64,000 nucleotides of DNA, taken from positions 26,775,232-26,839,231 of the forward strand of contig CM070599.1 of the NCBI GenBank assembly GCA_036346395.1. Direction: 5' to 3'. The notes below the pieces were generated by a model, which was not told the DNA's origin, did not search any database, and saw only the letters and a list, made by a program, of their open reading frames with translations. Below are positions 34,690 to 46,913 of the stretch, in pieces. This DNA comes from Hsuehochloa calcarea (taxonomy: Eukaryota; Streptophyta; Magnoliopsida; Poales; Poaceae). Made by a program: the position numbers and the translations under genes. Numbering within the stretch: position 1 is the stretch's first letter; each line of letters opens with the position of its first letter.

Positions 34690-35330
34690 AAAATGTCTCC
34701 CTATATGTGTTCCAAAAATGCAAGGACTTCATCATTCACTTTCAAAGTAGAAGGTCTAGTAATTAATTTCACAGTGGCGCATGTGGAGCACACAAAATCT
34801 CCCTGATTCAGAAATTCTTTACATCAATGTTATGTCCCTGAGAATTATTAATTATATTTCACATCATTCTAAGACCAGGTGACCTAATATATTATGCTAG
34901 AGACAGAAAAATTCAGAGCTTCTAAACACGATTTTTAGGGCAATATAGGCTGCAGGTGCCTTAACATTAGTGTAGTATAGCCTAGTATCATATGAAGGAA
35001 ATCGTTCTAATATCCTCTCTACTTTCTTTACGCTTTGTAATGAGTGGGTATTCCTTACCATACTCTTCTTTAGTCTCTACGTGGAAACCGTTAGCTCGAA
35101 TATCCTTGAAATTTAGGAGAGTTATAGTCAATTCTGGGTACAACAGGGCTTCTTTAATTACCAAAGTTGTGTCAATTGGTAGTATAATTGTGGCCCTTCC
35201 TGAGCCTATTATACAAGTATCGCTGCCCGCGATTATCATAAGACTACCAGCATTCTTGCTGATCAACCGAATAAAAAAATCATCTCTCTCAAGATGATAT
35301 TCGTTATGCTGCTATCAGCTAAGAATACTC
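34690..35330 (-). pseudogene. copia protease / GAG-pre-integrase remnant
   Basis: The minus strand gives SHMISKNAGSLMIIAGSDTC, TTLVIKEALLYPELTITLLN and FKDIRANGFHVETK, the stretch that follows the protease DSGAS site in copia polyproteins. Frame-broken pre-integrase sequence follows (HDRLGHPGL-like, then GDFVCSTCATG-like). It ends at about 34690 at the start of the integrase core. Confidence 0.75.
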
Positions 35331-35649
35331 TCCATTGGGTGCCACACACATTCTAATAAAAAGTATTTTATTAATATGTTGCAGGAAGCACTCAACACAT
35401 AAATAAAATACTTCAAATATCAGAGCATAACTTGCTATTATAAATATGAAAATAAAATAAAAGCTTTGCAGGACCTATCATAAGAATTTAATGCTTTGCT
35501 ATCCTAGAGCTTACAACCATTATTCAAATAGTAAAATAATTCAATGTTTCATCATAATCACTAACTACAAGTGATGATAAAAAGATCTAAGTGCAATACG
35601 TGTACTAGATTGAATCAGCGAAGTATGTAGAAACTTATGTCTGAATCTA

Positions 35650-36330
35650 CTCCATGGCGATCTTCTCCTCTTGGGCAACTACGGCTGCAGCCTCTGCGAT
35701 GTCCAAAGGAGGGGTGATGGGGGTTGTTACTAGACAGTCCATATCCATGAGTGCAACTAATGGTTGTGGATCTTATGTGTCCGCAATGGTAAGGTGTGCC
35801 TCATGCTGTCCTTTGCCCTTCTTCTTAGTGAAAAGCATCAATAACATGCGATCCACGATCTTACCCTTCTTGCCCCTCTCCTTTGTGAGAGGCTTCCTCA
35901 CCTTGTAGCTGTTAGCATTGGCTTTATGGCCAACATTGCTACTAGGCGGTTGTGAGATGTAGTTCTTTCTTAGAACATCATCTTGAGGTTCCGCAACTTG
36001 CATGATATCAATCAATTCGGCATATTCTTTGTAGTTGTCTTGACGATAGTTGCGTACGGATTGCACTGCATTTGAGTGATAGGTAGACAGAGTCTTCTCA
36101 ATCTTCTGCTCATCCGTGGTTACCTTACCAAAGAGTTAAAGATTGGTATAAATTATGTACAAATTCTGGTCATGGTGGGAAAGCTCTTTGAACTCCGGTT
36201 TGTGATGCCAGACATCTACATTTTTATGCAAAGAGTTCAAAAGATTACTGCTAGTAATTTTTATAAAATAGTTGCAAAATTCTAATAATGCTCTTCGAAC
36301 TTCCTCTTCATGATCCCGTATTTTTCTATA
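35650..36330 (-). pseudogene. copia gag remnant
   Basis: The frame reads LFGKVTTDEQKIEKTLSTYH, then VRNYRQDNYKEYAELIDIMQ, AEPQDDVLRKNYISQPPSSN and a basic KPLTKERGKKGK linker. This is the copia gag C-terminal half. The upstream half is broken. Confidence 0.7.
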
Positions 36331-37517
36331 CATTTTTCATGATTTATTTCTATTTTCAATGATTAAAAGTAATGTAAACAATCACAGATAATCAAAACAG
36401 TAAATACAATATATAAATTGCATAGAAATAATAATAACAGAGTTAAACATGCTTCAAATGCTCAAAATGATTCAAAATTTGAATTCCCGAGGCCCTTTTC
36501 TGCTGGAAAATGAGTTTTCGGTGAATTCTTCTATTTTCAGTGGCTAAAACACTAATTTTCAATTCTGAGAAAATATTCGTGTAATTTTTAGAAAACCCAA
36601 GGGCCTTCGTGCAAAAATCAGGATTTTCTATTTTCCTTTTATTTTCTTTTCTGGATTTATCTCCTGGCAAGCCATCGCTTTTTCGACCCAGTTTTTGGGC
36701 CACGCTCTTATGGCCCATTCGGCCACTCCCCGACCCAATATCGCCGGCCAACCCAGCAAGAGGTGGTGGATAGGGTTAAAATGCCTAGCCGCCCGAGCCT
36801 TCGTGGCCATGGAGCCTGGGCAGCGTCACGTGAGTGGAATCGGCGCGGGAGGCGAGCGGGGCTGGCGGCGGTGCATGCGGCGCGGCCGGCGCGTGCGCGC
36901 CAAGACGATCTGCTGGGTGGCGCGGCGGTGATCGAGGCCGGCGGCAACGCGGCCGTCTGTCTGCATCACCATTTTTTTCGCGGGTTTCGACCATGGCGGT
37001 GGTGGCGGAGCTTGGCTGCAGGACGACATGGCACGGCCACCGTGCAAGGCCGGTAAGGGACGCAACGCGGCTGTGCGGCACGACTTCGGGCCGATGGTGC
37101 AAGCGACGCGGCCGCTTGCCGAAGGCCGGCGGCACGTGCGTTTTTTTTCTTTGTGCATCGATGAATAGTGCAATCAACAGTCCATCTTTTCAATCAATCA
37201 CCCGATCAGCATTGTGCCGAGGACTACAAGTCGGCTCACGGAGATTAGAGGAAATATGCAATCTACAATCCATGGTGTAATTGACATCTTCTCCTTCATG
37301 CAACCTACCGATCGCTATTGTGTCGGTGACTTTAAGTCGGCTCGCAGTAGATTAGAGCGGATTTGCACCATAGAAAATAATCTAAAAAGCCAAATTTATG
37401 AAATTGAAAGTGATCTAGAAAATGCGATTTAATCTACGAGCGTCATGCTACGATAGTTACCTTTCGATCTGAGTAGAGTATGCTTAGAGATAGGCAGAGT
37501 CGATCGTGCTGATAATG

Positions 37518-38115
37518 TGTTGAGGAACCGTCGCTGGAGCGTTCAGTCTGAGCGATCACCTTGTAGACAAGCGTAGAATCGCACAGAACAATGCAAGAAC
37601 AAATAGTAGATTGAACACAGAGATATGGGAGGCTTCTTTTTCTCTTTATTTCTCTTCTCATGATCAGCCTTTTACAATGATGTACACCCCTAATTTATAT
37701 ACTAAAGACTCGCTAGGGTTTTGGATGGGACGTCCACCCATAGGTCATTGCATATATCACCCTATAGTTCTTCACATGGTATGATTTTGCACAAACTTGG
37801 TTCAAATACATGTAAAAGATCAAAATTTATAGAAGCTGTTCTTTTGTACTCCAAACTAATTCCAAGTTTAAAATGTTATGTGTATTTTAATATAATATTT
37901 GAAAGTATTATTATTTATTGTACGTCAAACTAAAATATGAAATTTGATTCCCAAATTAACAAAAATGTAAATTTAACCATCAAAGTCAAAAGTAAGTTCA
38001 AAATTTCAGAATAACAACAATTTGAGATAAATGTTGAAATTAAATTCGAAATACATTTCATTTCAAACAAAATAATTTGAATTCAATTGTTTTTGTTGTG
38101 ACCCCAGCTAGTGTA
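37518..38115 (-). repeat. 5' LTR of the deleted copia element
   Basis: Inner end TGTTGAGG (plus strand) at 37518. TATA box on the minus strand at about 37692-37703 (GTATATAAATTA). The outer end is not resolved. Confidence 0.6.
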
Positions 38116-39131
38116 CCCATGCAAGCATGATTATATCTTGATGACTATTAGTGCTGACGCAAATAGTGGAAATGACTTTTTTTTTTGGCAAGGGAGAAAT
38201 AGCGGTGTTAATGGTAATGAATTCCTTTCCTTTTGAAAAAAAAATATTTCCAAATTATTATTTTCCTTGAAGGAGGAGTGATGCTATGCAAAGACAATAT
38301 TGACCTTCAGAAGGTCATAAATGGGTTCTCACCCCGACACCAGATAAGAGATCATTCTACGGAATAATAGAAAAAGAAGAGGAAAATGAAATTGGCCCAA
38401 AAGCCCACCGTGTCATCAGGCAATTGAAACCAAAACTAGAGCGCACGAAGCAAAAAGGCCTCTATTATAATTTGCCCTTGGAGTTCCAAGCGAACACCCA
38501 TTGTACTCAGGCGGGCCCAAACTGTTCGACCTTTGTACGATCCAATACTGCAAAACCCCAGCTTGTACGAGCAAAGGAAGTTTCCGCGCCCAGAGTGGGG
38601 CCGCTGTTGATATGCCTCATTGTGGGCATAAACTGCAAGTATGATTTTAGACCTGGTTTGCTTTGGCGTAGATTTTCTTGAGGAAAAAGACGTCTAGGCA
38701 TTTCTGTCAGTGCACCTGTGCCTTCAGGTGGCGGATCTAAGCTTTGGCACGGTAGATTATAGTATGAGGTTCAGAAAAAATTTCAGTAGATTTTTTTTTT
38801 ATATAGGTCCATCCACACTTGGCCCAGGCGATAGCTCGAGGCCTAGCCAGTCACTATGAGGCCCATCCACGCAATTACGCAAGCCCGGTCGCTAGCCTCC
38901 CCACGACAGCCCACTGCCTCACTCGACCCCCCAGTCACCGCATCCCACGACCCACGCCTCCCATTCGAAGTCCCACGTTGTCGCCGCCCTCGCACCCTCC
39001 TTCTGCGCCCTCCCTCTGCGCTTGGCGGCCGCCCCTCCTTCTGCGGCTCCGTAGCCCTCGCGAGTCGCGACCTCGCCCACCGCCGCCGCCCGCCCTCCAC
39101 GCCAGGCGCCGTGCCCTCGCCTCCACACCCG
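38116..39131. other. no gene recognised; GC-rich block 38820-39131
   Basis: AT-rich to about 38800, then a C-rich low-complexity block with open frames on both strands that show only Pro/Arg/Ser-rich composition. Confidence 0.5.
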
Positions 39132-39139
39132 GCGGCAGC

Positions 39140-39614
39140 TAAGGCTGGAAAAAAAGCTTGCGGCTCGCGAGCCGGCTCAAGCTTGTTTTTTTTCGAACCG
39201 AGCCGAGCCGGACTTCGAGCTCGGTGAAGATTCGAGCTGAACTCGAGCCAGCTCGCGAGCCAAACGAGCCAGACACAACCCCATATAATCACATTTTGCT
39301 TTTGTTTCTGGGCTTAGGGAGCCCCTATGAATCTATGTTTAATGCTTGTATGGATTATGGATCGTTATATTTTTCATTTTGTTTATGATGATTGAATTTT
39401 GAATTGATGATAAATGACTCATATAATCATATTATTCTACATTTGTTTTTGAGCTTGAGGAGCCCTGACTTAACGAGCCAAAAGAGCCGGCTCGAGCTTT
39501 TTTCGAGCCGAGCCGGCTCTCGAGCTCGTTTTCCAAACGAGCCGAGCCGAACTAAACCTCAGACTGAGCTTGAGCGAACTTAGCTCGAGCCAACTCGGCT
39601 CGTTTCCAGCCCCA
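39140..39614. mobile_element. hAT-type MITE (475 bp) with 8-bp TSD
   Basis: Ends TAAGGCTGGAAA and TTTCCAGCCCCA are inverted repeats, and the element is flanked by a perfect 8-bp duplication GCGGCAGC (39132-39139 and 39615-39622), the hAT size. Subterminal regions hold many GAGCCGAGCCGG / GGCTCGAGC motifs in both orientations; the centre is AT-rich and non-coding. Confidence 0.92.
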
Positions 39615-39622
39615 GCGGCAGC

Positions 39623-40093
39623 CCCTCCATCCGCGCCTCCACGCCCTTCCTCGACGCCCTGCCTGTGGCCTTTGTCCCCGCGCGACGCCACAATCTCCCT
39701 CGGCTAGTCGGCTCCAGTGCTCCATGCGACCACGCCCTCCCTCGGCTCACCTGCGGCCCAACCCGATGCCGCGCTTGTGAGTTGTGACATCCGTCCTCGC
39801 CGGGTGCCACGACCTCCCTCGGGTATTCCTTGCAAAAATTTGAAGTGCGGTGTTTTTTATACCATCAATTGGCATTTGTGATTTGGCAGTACAGAGGCAA
39901 CGAACTACCGATGTTGCTTAATTAGCTAATTTGACGTAGTTAGTACGTAGGTACCAGGCCATCAGACAATGCATATTGGAGTATTTGGAGTGGAGAGGGT
40001 AACAAAGGGTCATTTGGATTTTGGAACATGGAAATGGTTCCAACTCTCAGCCAGAGACGATAATCGCTGGTTATATACATAATACATGCTATA
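39623..40093. other. no gene recognised
   Basis: Continuation of the GC-rich block interrupted by the MITE to about 39820, then AT-rich spacer. Confidence 0.5.
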
Positions 40094-40098
40094 CAATA

Positions 40099-40208
40099 TG
40101 TTAGAATAGGACTCCTTGTATTTTTTTCTCTATATAGCAACCTCTTTGTACTTCCTATATATAGTGACTAAATGGCCTCTTGAATAGATGCACACAATAT
40201 CCATAACA
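40099..40208 (+). repeat. left LTR (110 bp)
   Basis: Contains CTATATAGCAACC and CTATATATAGTG, the TATA-like part. About ten differences from the right LTR. Confidence 0.93.
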
Positions 40209-40220
40209 TGGTATCAGAGC
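40209..40220 (+). other. primer-binding site (initiator tRNA-Met)
   Basis: TGGTATCAGAGC directly follows the left LTR. Confidence 0.93.
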
Positions 40221-40839
40221 TAAAGCACTAACCCTAGTTTTTCCACACCTGCCTCGTTGCCGCGGCCGCCAACCCATGACCAAGCCGTCGCCGCCCTCCT
40301 TGGGTTGCCGTCGCTCTGCCGTCTTGTTGCCGCCGCTGCTCTGCCACGAGGCAGCTCAATCCTCCGCTCCTTAAGCCAACGCTGCCGCTCTCAAAGCCAC
40401 CGCGCCCGACACGAGTGGCCAACGCAAGCTCCTCCCCGCCGCCGCGTCGCGAGCTGCCGCTCGGTTTCTTCATCGACGAGCCTCTGTTCCCGAAGCCAAC
40501 GTCGCCGTTGCCCGAGCCGCCGCTCCCGAAGCCGACGCCACCGCTCTCTAAGTCGCTACGCCCGACGTGAGTGCCCTATGCGAACACCCGCCTTCACCTT
40601 TATGACTTCATCTGCCGTCTTCACCGGAGTTTGAGTTAGGGCTCAACTGCTGAGCCGCTCACCACGACCGACAGTCACCGAGGCTCTTTCGACGTTTCGT
40701 GCTGAGGAGATTCGCCACGGTTTAGCAGCACAGTTTATTCCGACTGTGCTTGCTACCCTTTTTTTCGACTAAACCGACGTTTTCTACTTCGACTATAGTC
40801 CCTTCTTAGGTGTCTGTTTCTGCTCCTATTTTTGCACCA

Positions 40840-42590
40840 ACCGAGGTTCAGTGTAATTATTATAAGAACTTCGGGAACGACTATCAGCGTTGTGCGGTAC
40901 GAAAAAAACATAACAAGACACGTGGGGTTGGACGATCCAAGGGGGGCATGGAGACCCTTCCTCGACGGGAGGATAGACTAGCATGTCAGGGCTTTCTCAG
41001 TGAGGTGACTCTGTTCAGCAGTTCTGTCAGACTCTACATCTGCAGCTCTCTCACAGCTCGGCAGGTTCTGCCAGTCTAGCTCAGACGTCTTCTTCAGGTA
41101 CTTCTTGGGTTCTGGATTCTGGTGCCTCTTTCCACATGACACCGGACTCCACATCTTTCACATCAATAGTTGTTTTTCCTATCTCTGTTCAGACAGCTGA
41201 CAGTATACCTCTGCATATCAGTTGTCAGGGCGCTCTTTTGTCCACTGACTTTTCTGTTTCAACTATTTTCCATGTTCCCCAGCTTATCGTGCAGCTTCTC
41301 TCGGTGGGTCAACTCACCGATCTTGGCTGTAGGGTTGGTTTTGACTCTTGCACCCGTTTCATCTACGATCGACAGACAGGGACGATACTTGGGACTGGCT
41401 GGCGCCGCAGGGATTGTCAGGGTCTCTACATCCTTGATCGCCTCCACCTTCCGTCTACTTTAGTTACTCCTGTCACCTCTACATCTACTTCCACCATCAC
41501 TGCTGCCACCACCTCCGGTGTTTTTGCGCAGTGGTATCACCATTTATGTTACTTATGTGGGTCTCGTCTTTCTTCATTAGTTCGTCACGGTGTTCTTGGA
41601 CGTTTTACTGTTGACACAACAATGTTTTATCAAGGTTGTAAATTGAGCAAGCAGCTACAAGTTCCTTATCATTCCAGTGAGTCCTTGTCTTCTCGTCCTT
41701 TTGACTTAGTTCATTTAGATGTATGGGACCTGCGCCTATTATCTCTAAAGGCGGGCATAAACTTTATGTGATCTTCATTGATGATTATTCTGTTTTACAT
41801 TGATTTTCCTTATGTCTAATCGTGGTCAGTTTCTTGCTATCTATCGTAGCTTTGCAATGATGGTTCGTACTCAGTTTGATTATCAAATTCGTACTTTTCG
41901 CTACGATTATGCTGGTGAGTACTGTTCTGACTCTTTTAGACAGTTTCTTTCTGAGCAGGGCACTCTTTACCAGTCTTCTTGCCCTGGGAGTTTGGTGTAT
42001 CTTGTGAGCACCGTCCTCATATTGCTTATGTTGTTCATATCTTGAGTCAGTTCATGTCTTGTCCTACCAATCTTCACTACAGTTATCTTCTTCGTGTTCT
42101 TCGCTACTTGCATGGGACTATCTCTCCTCGTTTCTTTTTCCCTAGCTCTACCATCCTTCTAATCGTCGTTCTCTTTCTGCTTACTGTCTTTTTCTTGACT
42201 CCTTTCTGATTGCCCGAAAGACTAAGAAGCAGACTGTTGTTTTCGTTCGAGTGCAGAGGTTGAGTTGAGAGCTATAGCTGCAGTGACAGCATATGTTACT
42301 TGGTTGAGGTGGCTATTTGTACATTTTGGAGTGCTTGTGATAGGACCTATGACTCTTTTGTCTGACAGTACATGTGTTATCAGTATTACGGGACTCAATG
42401 AAGCATAAGCTCACTAAGCATATTGGTGTGGATACTTCATACACTCGCTCACAGGTGCCGGAGGGAGTACTTACTTTACAGTTTGTGCCATCAAAGTTAC
42501 AAGTTGCTGACTTCTTCACGAAGCCATAGACTAGGGCACAACATTTATATTTTCTCTCCAAACTCAGTGTGTATGATCCACCATGAGTTT
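40840..42590 (+). pseudogene. copia gag-pol remnant without reverse transcriptase core
   Basis: A gag zinc-knuckle region (VQCNYYKNFGNDYQRC) is followed by the aspartic protease site at about 41104-41140 (WVLDSGASFHMT). The frame 41136-41771 runs through the GAG-pre-integrase domain (LSVGQLTDLGCRVGFD, GVFAQWYHHLCYL) into integrase (YQGCKLSKQLQVPYHSS, FDLVHLDVWD). After a stop near 41769 integrase resumes (IFIDDYS, IRTFRYDYAGEYCSDSFRQF). At about 41995 it jumps to the sequence just before RNase H (PHIAYVVHILSQFMSCPTNL, LLRVLRYLHGTIS) and a decayed RNase H (KTKKQT, SSAEVELRA, ADFFTK). Roughly the whole RT domain has been deleted. Sequence 40221-40800 is C-rich and only weakly gag-like. Confidence 0.88.
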
Positions 42591-42597
42591 GAGGGGG

Positions 42598-42709
42598 TGT
42601 TAGAATAGGGTTCCTTGTATTTTCTTATCTGTATATAGCAACCCCTTTGTACTCCTTATATATATTGCCTATTGTGCCTCTTGAATAGATGCACATAATA
42701 TCCATAACA
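42598..42709 (+). repeat. right LTR (112 bp)
   Basis: See the element entry; it directly follows the polypurine tract. Confidence 0.93.
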
Positions 42710-42959
42710 CAATATACATGCTTCATCCATTGTTATTTCTCTGCATGTTAATTAGATCAAAGCGAGCTGATTTTCTACACAATCCATTAGCTTATGCATG
42801 GCTTCTTTAGACTTTAGGGAGTAAGTAGTAACTACTATCTATTGTAGTGCTCAAAATTGTTAATAAGTGCATTTCTTATTAAGGAATTAGAGATACAAAA
42901 TAAAGAGGAGCAATACATTTTCATCTTATTTTTCAATACGAATACAATCCATCCAATCT

Positions 42960-44160
42960 ATTCCAAAAACAGTTGGAATTGGTGCTAGTCACAACGAGCA
43001 AAATAATCCTCATGTTGAACTTAGTCCAGGTGATGTAGTTGCCGATCCTGGGCTTTGAAAATCGATTGAGGATTGGATGTTAAAATTAGAGATGCTGCTA
43101 GAAGGAAGTATTTTCAATTGGGGCCATGCCAACCAAATGGACATAAATTCCCATGGAAAGATCAGGGAGGTCAGAGGAGGAGATTTCAGAAGTCATGATT
43201 CAAAAGGTATGATTGGTTACAATATAGTGTTGCTCAAGATACGACCTTTTGTTTTTATTGTTGTATGTTTAAGCAGTAAAGAGCTGAGAACTTTGGTGTT
43301 GATGCCTTCATGAAAAATAGAAAGCTTTGAATTTGCATTTATCATGCATCTTATGATCAGAATTATGGGCAAGACTAATGATCTTTCACAGTACTTGCAA
43401 AAGAAACATCAAAATATTGACCGTGCTGTAGAGTTGATTGGGACTACATTGAAGACAATTGAGGTAATAAGAAATTGGGGTTGGGACGAGCTTTTCGAAG
43501 AGTCAAACACCTTTTGTCTCTAACATAATATCTTGGTGCTAAACATGTCTGATAAAATAATAGTTAGAGGTCGTTCAAGGGGTCGTGGCAGCCAGATGGT
43601 AACTTACTATGATCATTTTCATCATGAAATATTTATTGTGGTGCATCACCAAATTATTGTTGAGTTGAATAATTGTCGACTGAAAGATCTACTCAGTTAT
43701 TAAGGTGTGTTGCTTGTCTTGACCTAAATAATTCTTTTGTCAACTTTGATGAAGACAAATTAATTGGACTTGCTAGGATGTATGTTGCTGACTTCTCCCA
43801 ATATGATTGTGTAGTCCTTAGAGACCAACTAGGCACATTTATTGCTGATGTGAGAGACTATCTAGATTTCACGAACTGTACTGATCTTTGATATCTTGCT
43901 GTGAAGATAGTTCAGATCGACAGACACACAATTTTTTATTGGTATATCGTCTCATTAAACTGGCTTTGATTTTTTCAGTAGCAACAACTACTATAGAAAG
44001 AGCCTTCTCAGCTATAAGCATTATTAAAACTGATTTGCGGCAATAAGATGAATGATTAATGGATGAATCATAACATGTTATGCTATATTGAGCGACATAT
44101 TTGCAAGCATTAAAGATGATAAGATTTTAGAGCATTACCAAGGAATGAGGTCACGTAATA
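42960..44160 (+). pseudogene. hAT-superfamily transposase relic (TTF zinc-finger type)
   Basis: The plus strand reads DVVADPGL, a stop, then IEDWMLKI, GPCQPNGHKFPWKDQGGQRR, WFKRYDWLQYSVAQDTTFCF and YCCMFKQ, the TTF-type zinc finger of plant hAT-like proteins (DUF4371 group). After a gap that loses most of the RNase H-like core, LRCVACLDLNNSFVNFDEDK and LARMYVADFSQYDCVVLRDQ appear, then the C-terminal hAT dimerisation motif LALIFSVATTTIERAFSAIS and IIKTDLR. Several frame changes and stops. No termini or 8-bp duplication were identified. Confidence 0.8.
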
Positions 44161-44164
44161 AACA

Positions 44165-45550
44165 ACTATCTCGTGCTAGTGGTAACTAAGTTAGGTTCTT
44201 ACAAATCTACATTTCATGTTCTTTGTATTTAATCATAGCCATGTTTGATTTATTTTTTAATATTGTCTATGTAGGTTCTGTTACTTTTTCCGAATATTGA
44301 CAAAGAAATAGTGGGCTATGTTAGAGATAAAATATTCGTTGTTTAGGTACTCAATTTGTATCTCTAAGATGCTATGTTATTTATGTTTTATCATATATTT
44401 TATGCTGAAATATTTTTTTGTTAAAGCTTTATGTCAACGAAATATTTGTGTTTTTTATGTCCTAGAACGGGTAGAAATTATAGTTAGTTTTAAAATATTA
44501 GTCTAATAGAATTTAGCGTAGAAGTTCGACATAACAGCACAGATAGGATCAAATATTTAAATGTCATCACCATACTCGCCATGCAGCAGCATCGTGTGCA
44601 AGTGCAACAGTACCTAAGTGCAGCTCTTCATTATCACAACAACTGCTTCCACGCTGATGCTGATGCTGATGTTACGTCCTATCGGTTACCTTGTCTTGCA
44701 GTGTTGGTACGTCGATCCGAACCAGACGCAGATATATTGGGTCAGATGCATGCACGGAAGGACCAATGACAGTATGCCTCTGAACTGTCATCTCCTACTT
44801 CGTCTCGAGGATTTTCACACAGTTATACCTCTCACGAAGCTCCGGCAGGATCTCTTTCGACTTTCGATTATTGTTTCGAGTTTTTTTTGGGTTTTTTTTT
44901 TTTTTTTTTTTTGGGTTGGGGGGGGCTCCTGTGTAAATTTATAAAAATAGCATTACGGATCTACAAACATTTGCCATAAATGCCGATGCCTATGATCGCG
45001 TCGTTGCCCCTGCATCGCCGTCGCATCATGCTCCCTTGAGGGTCTGCAGGCATCACCACAAGCGCTCAATCACACGTTCGCGTCGCTACACCCATGCACC
45101 GCATTACCTTGCACGACACCGAAGTCCAGTGAGAAAATTAGTGAGATTTCACTATTATTACATAAACTGTGTGGAATTAGGGTTTGCATCTGTGGTGTTG
45201 CAGTGTTTGCACAATCGTTCTCTTTCGAAAAATAGAACAAAATATTAAATAGAGAATACTTTGGGAATTAAATTTTAAAGATGAGATTTTGAGTGCGACA
45301 ATAAGACTTCCTTATGTCGGTGCGAATTACATGGTGTGTAGGGTTTGATTACATGCATTTGTTCGTCCCGCTACTTGTGCGGTAGAAATGACAACATGTA
45401 CAAATCATCAAACCGATCTACATGTCGGATACATGTACGCCTCTTTGAAATATAAGAAATCGATGGATCGGAAAGAAGTCAATCTTGATAGCCCATTGAT
45501 ACATTTTTCTTGTCTCCTATAGACCTGCGGGCGTGGCCAATCCCGAAGGC
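44165..45550. other. no gene recognised
   Basis: AT-rich. A GATGCT-type short repeat at about 44655-44672 and a T20-plus run followed by a G run at 44885-44930. Confidence 0.5.
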
Positions 45551-45557
45551 CGCCCTG

Positions 45558-46052
45558 TATTGGACTTCTAGGACTTCCTCGGAATTAACCACCTACTTAA
45601 CAGGAGCATCGGGGACCATCACTACCTTCCCTTTATCTGTTGCGCGCTTGGCCTGGTCGTCCTCAACGAGCTATTTGGGGGGGGGGGGGCTTCCACCACC
45701 ACCCTCCCTGGTTTCTTAGACATTGTCGTTGCCTTTCCCTTGTCTTCCCCGCTCTCAGACAAGTAAGGTTTCCAGCGAGTGAAGTTCTTAGGTAGCACCG
45801 CATAGTTCGGCATGCACTTCTGCTGGATGAATGTTATATTATACTTGTCTGGGCCGTCGATCCATTGGAAGAGATAGCAGCGCTACGACGGTTGCCATTA
45901 CATACGGATAAAGTTACCGATACGTGAAATGCAACGTGCAATGTGAAAAAATGGATGCGTGTGAGATTCTCTTACGCGGATATCCGAGCACATGTAGTAC
46001 ACTCGGCGCGGTCTCAGGTGTGTTGATGAATGATATGTACCGGTCAGGGGTG
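45558..46052 (-). repeat. about 500-bp direct repeat, copy A
   Basis: Copy B is at 46914-47412. Both start TTGGACTTCTAGGACTTCCT and end GGTGTGGAAACT. Minus-strand frames in both include MPNYAVLPKNFT and YYMCSDIRVRESHTHPFFHI; a third frame gives CYLFQWIDGPDKYN, a GRF-like ending. Copy A has a G12 run at about 45677 where copy B has a short form. A transposon protein is likely but I cannot name it. Confidence 0.65.
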
Positions 46053-46129
46053 TGGAAACTTGGAAACTTCGCCTGTAGCTCATCGATCAGCCTCTAAAGA
46101 CCTTCGATCACATGCGCATGCCATTTTGC

Positions 46130-46912
46130 GATCTCCACGAACCATGATCACACCTTTCGGAGGTGCGTGGCATCAAGAATTTTGCTCGGTTTCAAATCAA
46201 CCACGCTAAATGAAATCTTTTCCGCTCTGAAGGTCAGACTTCCAAACGAATCCAGAAGGATACTTGTCCTATCGGTTTGGCAAGAGAACCGTGAACTATA
46301 CCATGAAAGGCGATTTCACCGGCTTTACTTTTGATCGGGAACCTCGTGATATCTTCTAAAGCTCCCATAAGATATTTAAAGAGCTACCACCGCTCATCAA
46401 AACTCGATGGTACTTTGGCTTTGCCCGACCAGATAGTCCTTCTTACCCTTGAACGGTTTATCCGAACCGCTAGGACTTCTTTGGTGCCCGCTTTATGGGT
46501 TCTTCTTCTTGGAAACCTCGGATTCTTTCCACTTCTCGGCCAAAGTTGAGGATTTTCTTTTCGATCAATGGCTTCACCATTCAACCGCTCACTAGCGGCC
46601 GATACTTATCACCATGTCAAAGAGTTCACGGTTGTTGTGGAGGATTCATAGCGATGTCCTCCGTGAACCGCCGCTTAAACTCGCCTTTGAATGCTCGAAT
46701 CACGTAAGATTCTCGCAATTTCATAGAATTTCAACCCGGCCAACCTGGTTCGATGGAGATCATCCTCCTTCCGTATGCATCGACGCACTCGGAAATTCAC
46801 AATATCGCGCAGAGTCGTTCTAAGTATAATAGATCCGACCGGCTGGTTAAGCAACCAAGACCGTCGATCCTTCCGCAACTGCGGCAAATAATTAGCCATC
46901 ACGCTTTTGATC
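46130..46912 (-). pseudogene. Ty3/gypsy gag-protease fragment
   Basis: The minus strand gives VMANYLPQLRKDRRSWLLNQ (gag), then RAFKGEFKRRFTEDIAMNPP, a linker with EKKILNFG, and the protease-flanking region LMSGGSSLNILW, then GEIAFHGIV-like and SFWIRLEV-like pieces and AEKISFSVVDLKPSKILDA in broken frames. The order gag then protease on the minus strand is as expected. Reverse transcriptase is absent. It lies exactly between the two direct repeats. Confidence 0.65.
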
Positions 46913-46913
46913 A

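Larger units (their letters stand above)
34580..38115 (-). mobile_element. Ty1/copia element with internal deletion
   Basis: Direct repeats starting TGTTGAGGAAC at 34580 (left, truncated) and 37518 (right) are the inner/outer ends of two LTRs of a minus-strand element. From high to low coordinates: 5' LTR (37518 to about 38115), degenerate primer site (TATCAGCACG just left of 37518), long leader (about 37510-36340, partly GC-rich), gag (about 36330-35650), protease and GAG-pre-integrase (about 35300-34700), then directly the tail of the 3' LTR. Integrase core, reverse transcriptase and RNase H are deleted. The 5' limit is approximate. Confidence 0.75.
40099..42709 (+). mobile_element. Ty1/copia element with 110-bp LTRs and TSD
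   Basis: Both LTRs begin TGTTAGAATAGG and end CCATAACA (40099-40208 and 42598-42709), flanked by a perfect 5-bp duplication CAATA (40094-40098 and 42710-42714). The primer site TGGTATCAGAGC follows at 40209, and a polypurine tract TTTGAGGGGG precedes the right LTR. The 2.4-kb interior keeps parts of gag, protease, integrase and RNase H but lacks most of reverse transcriptase. Confidence 0.95.

Noticed and set aside
36695..37280. Open frames in the leader of the deleted copia element
   Set aside because: They overlap on both strands, have biased composition, and lie where an untranslated leader is expected.
38819..39388. Pro/Arg-rich frames (107-149 codons)
   Set aside because: GC-rich low complexity, and several run across the hAT MITE boundary.
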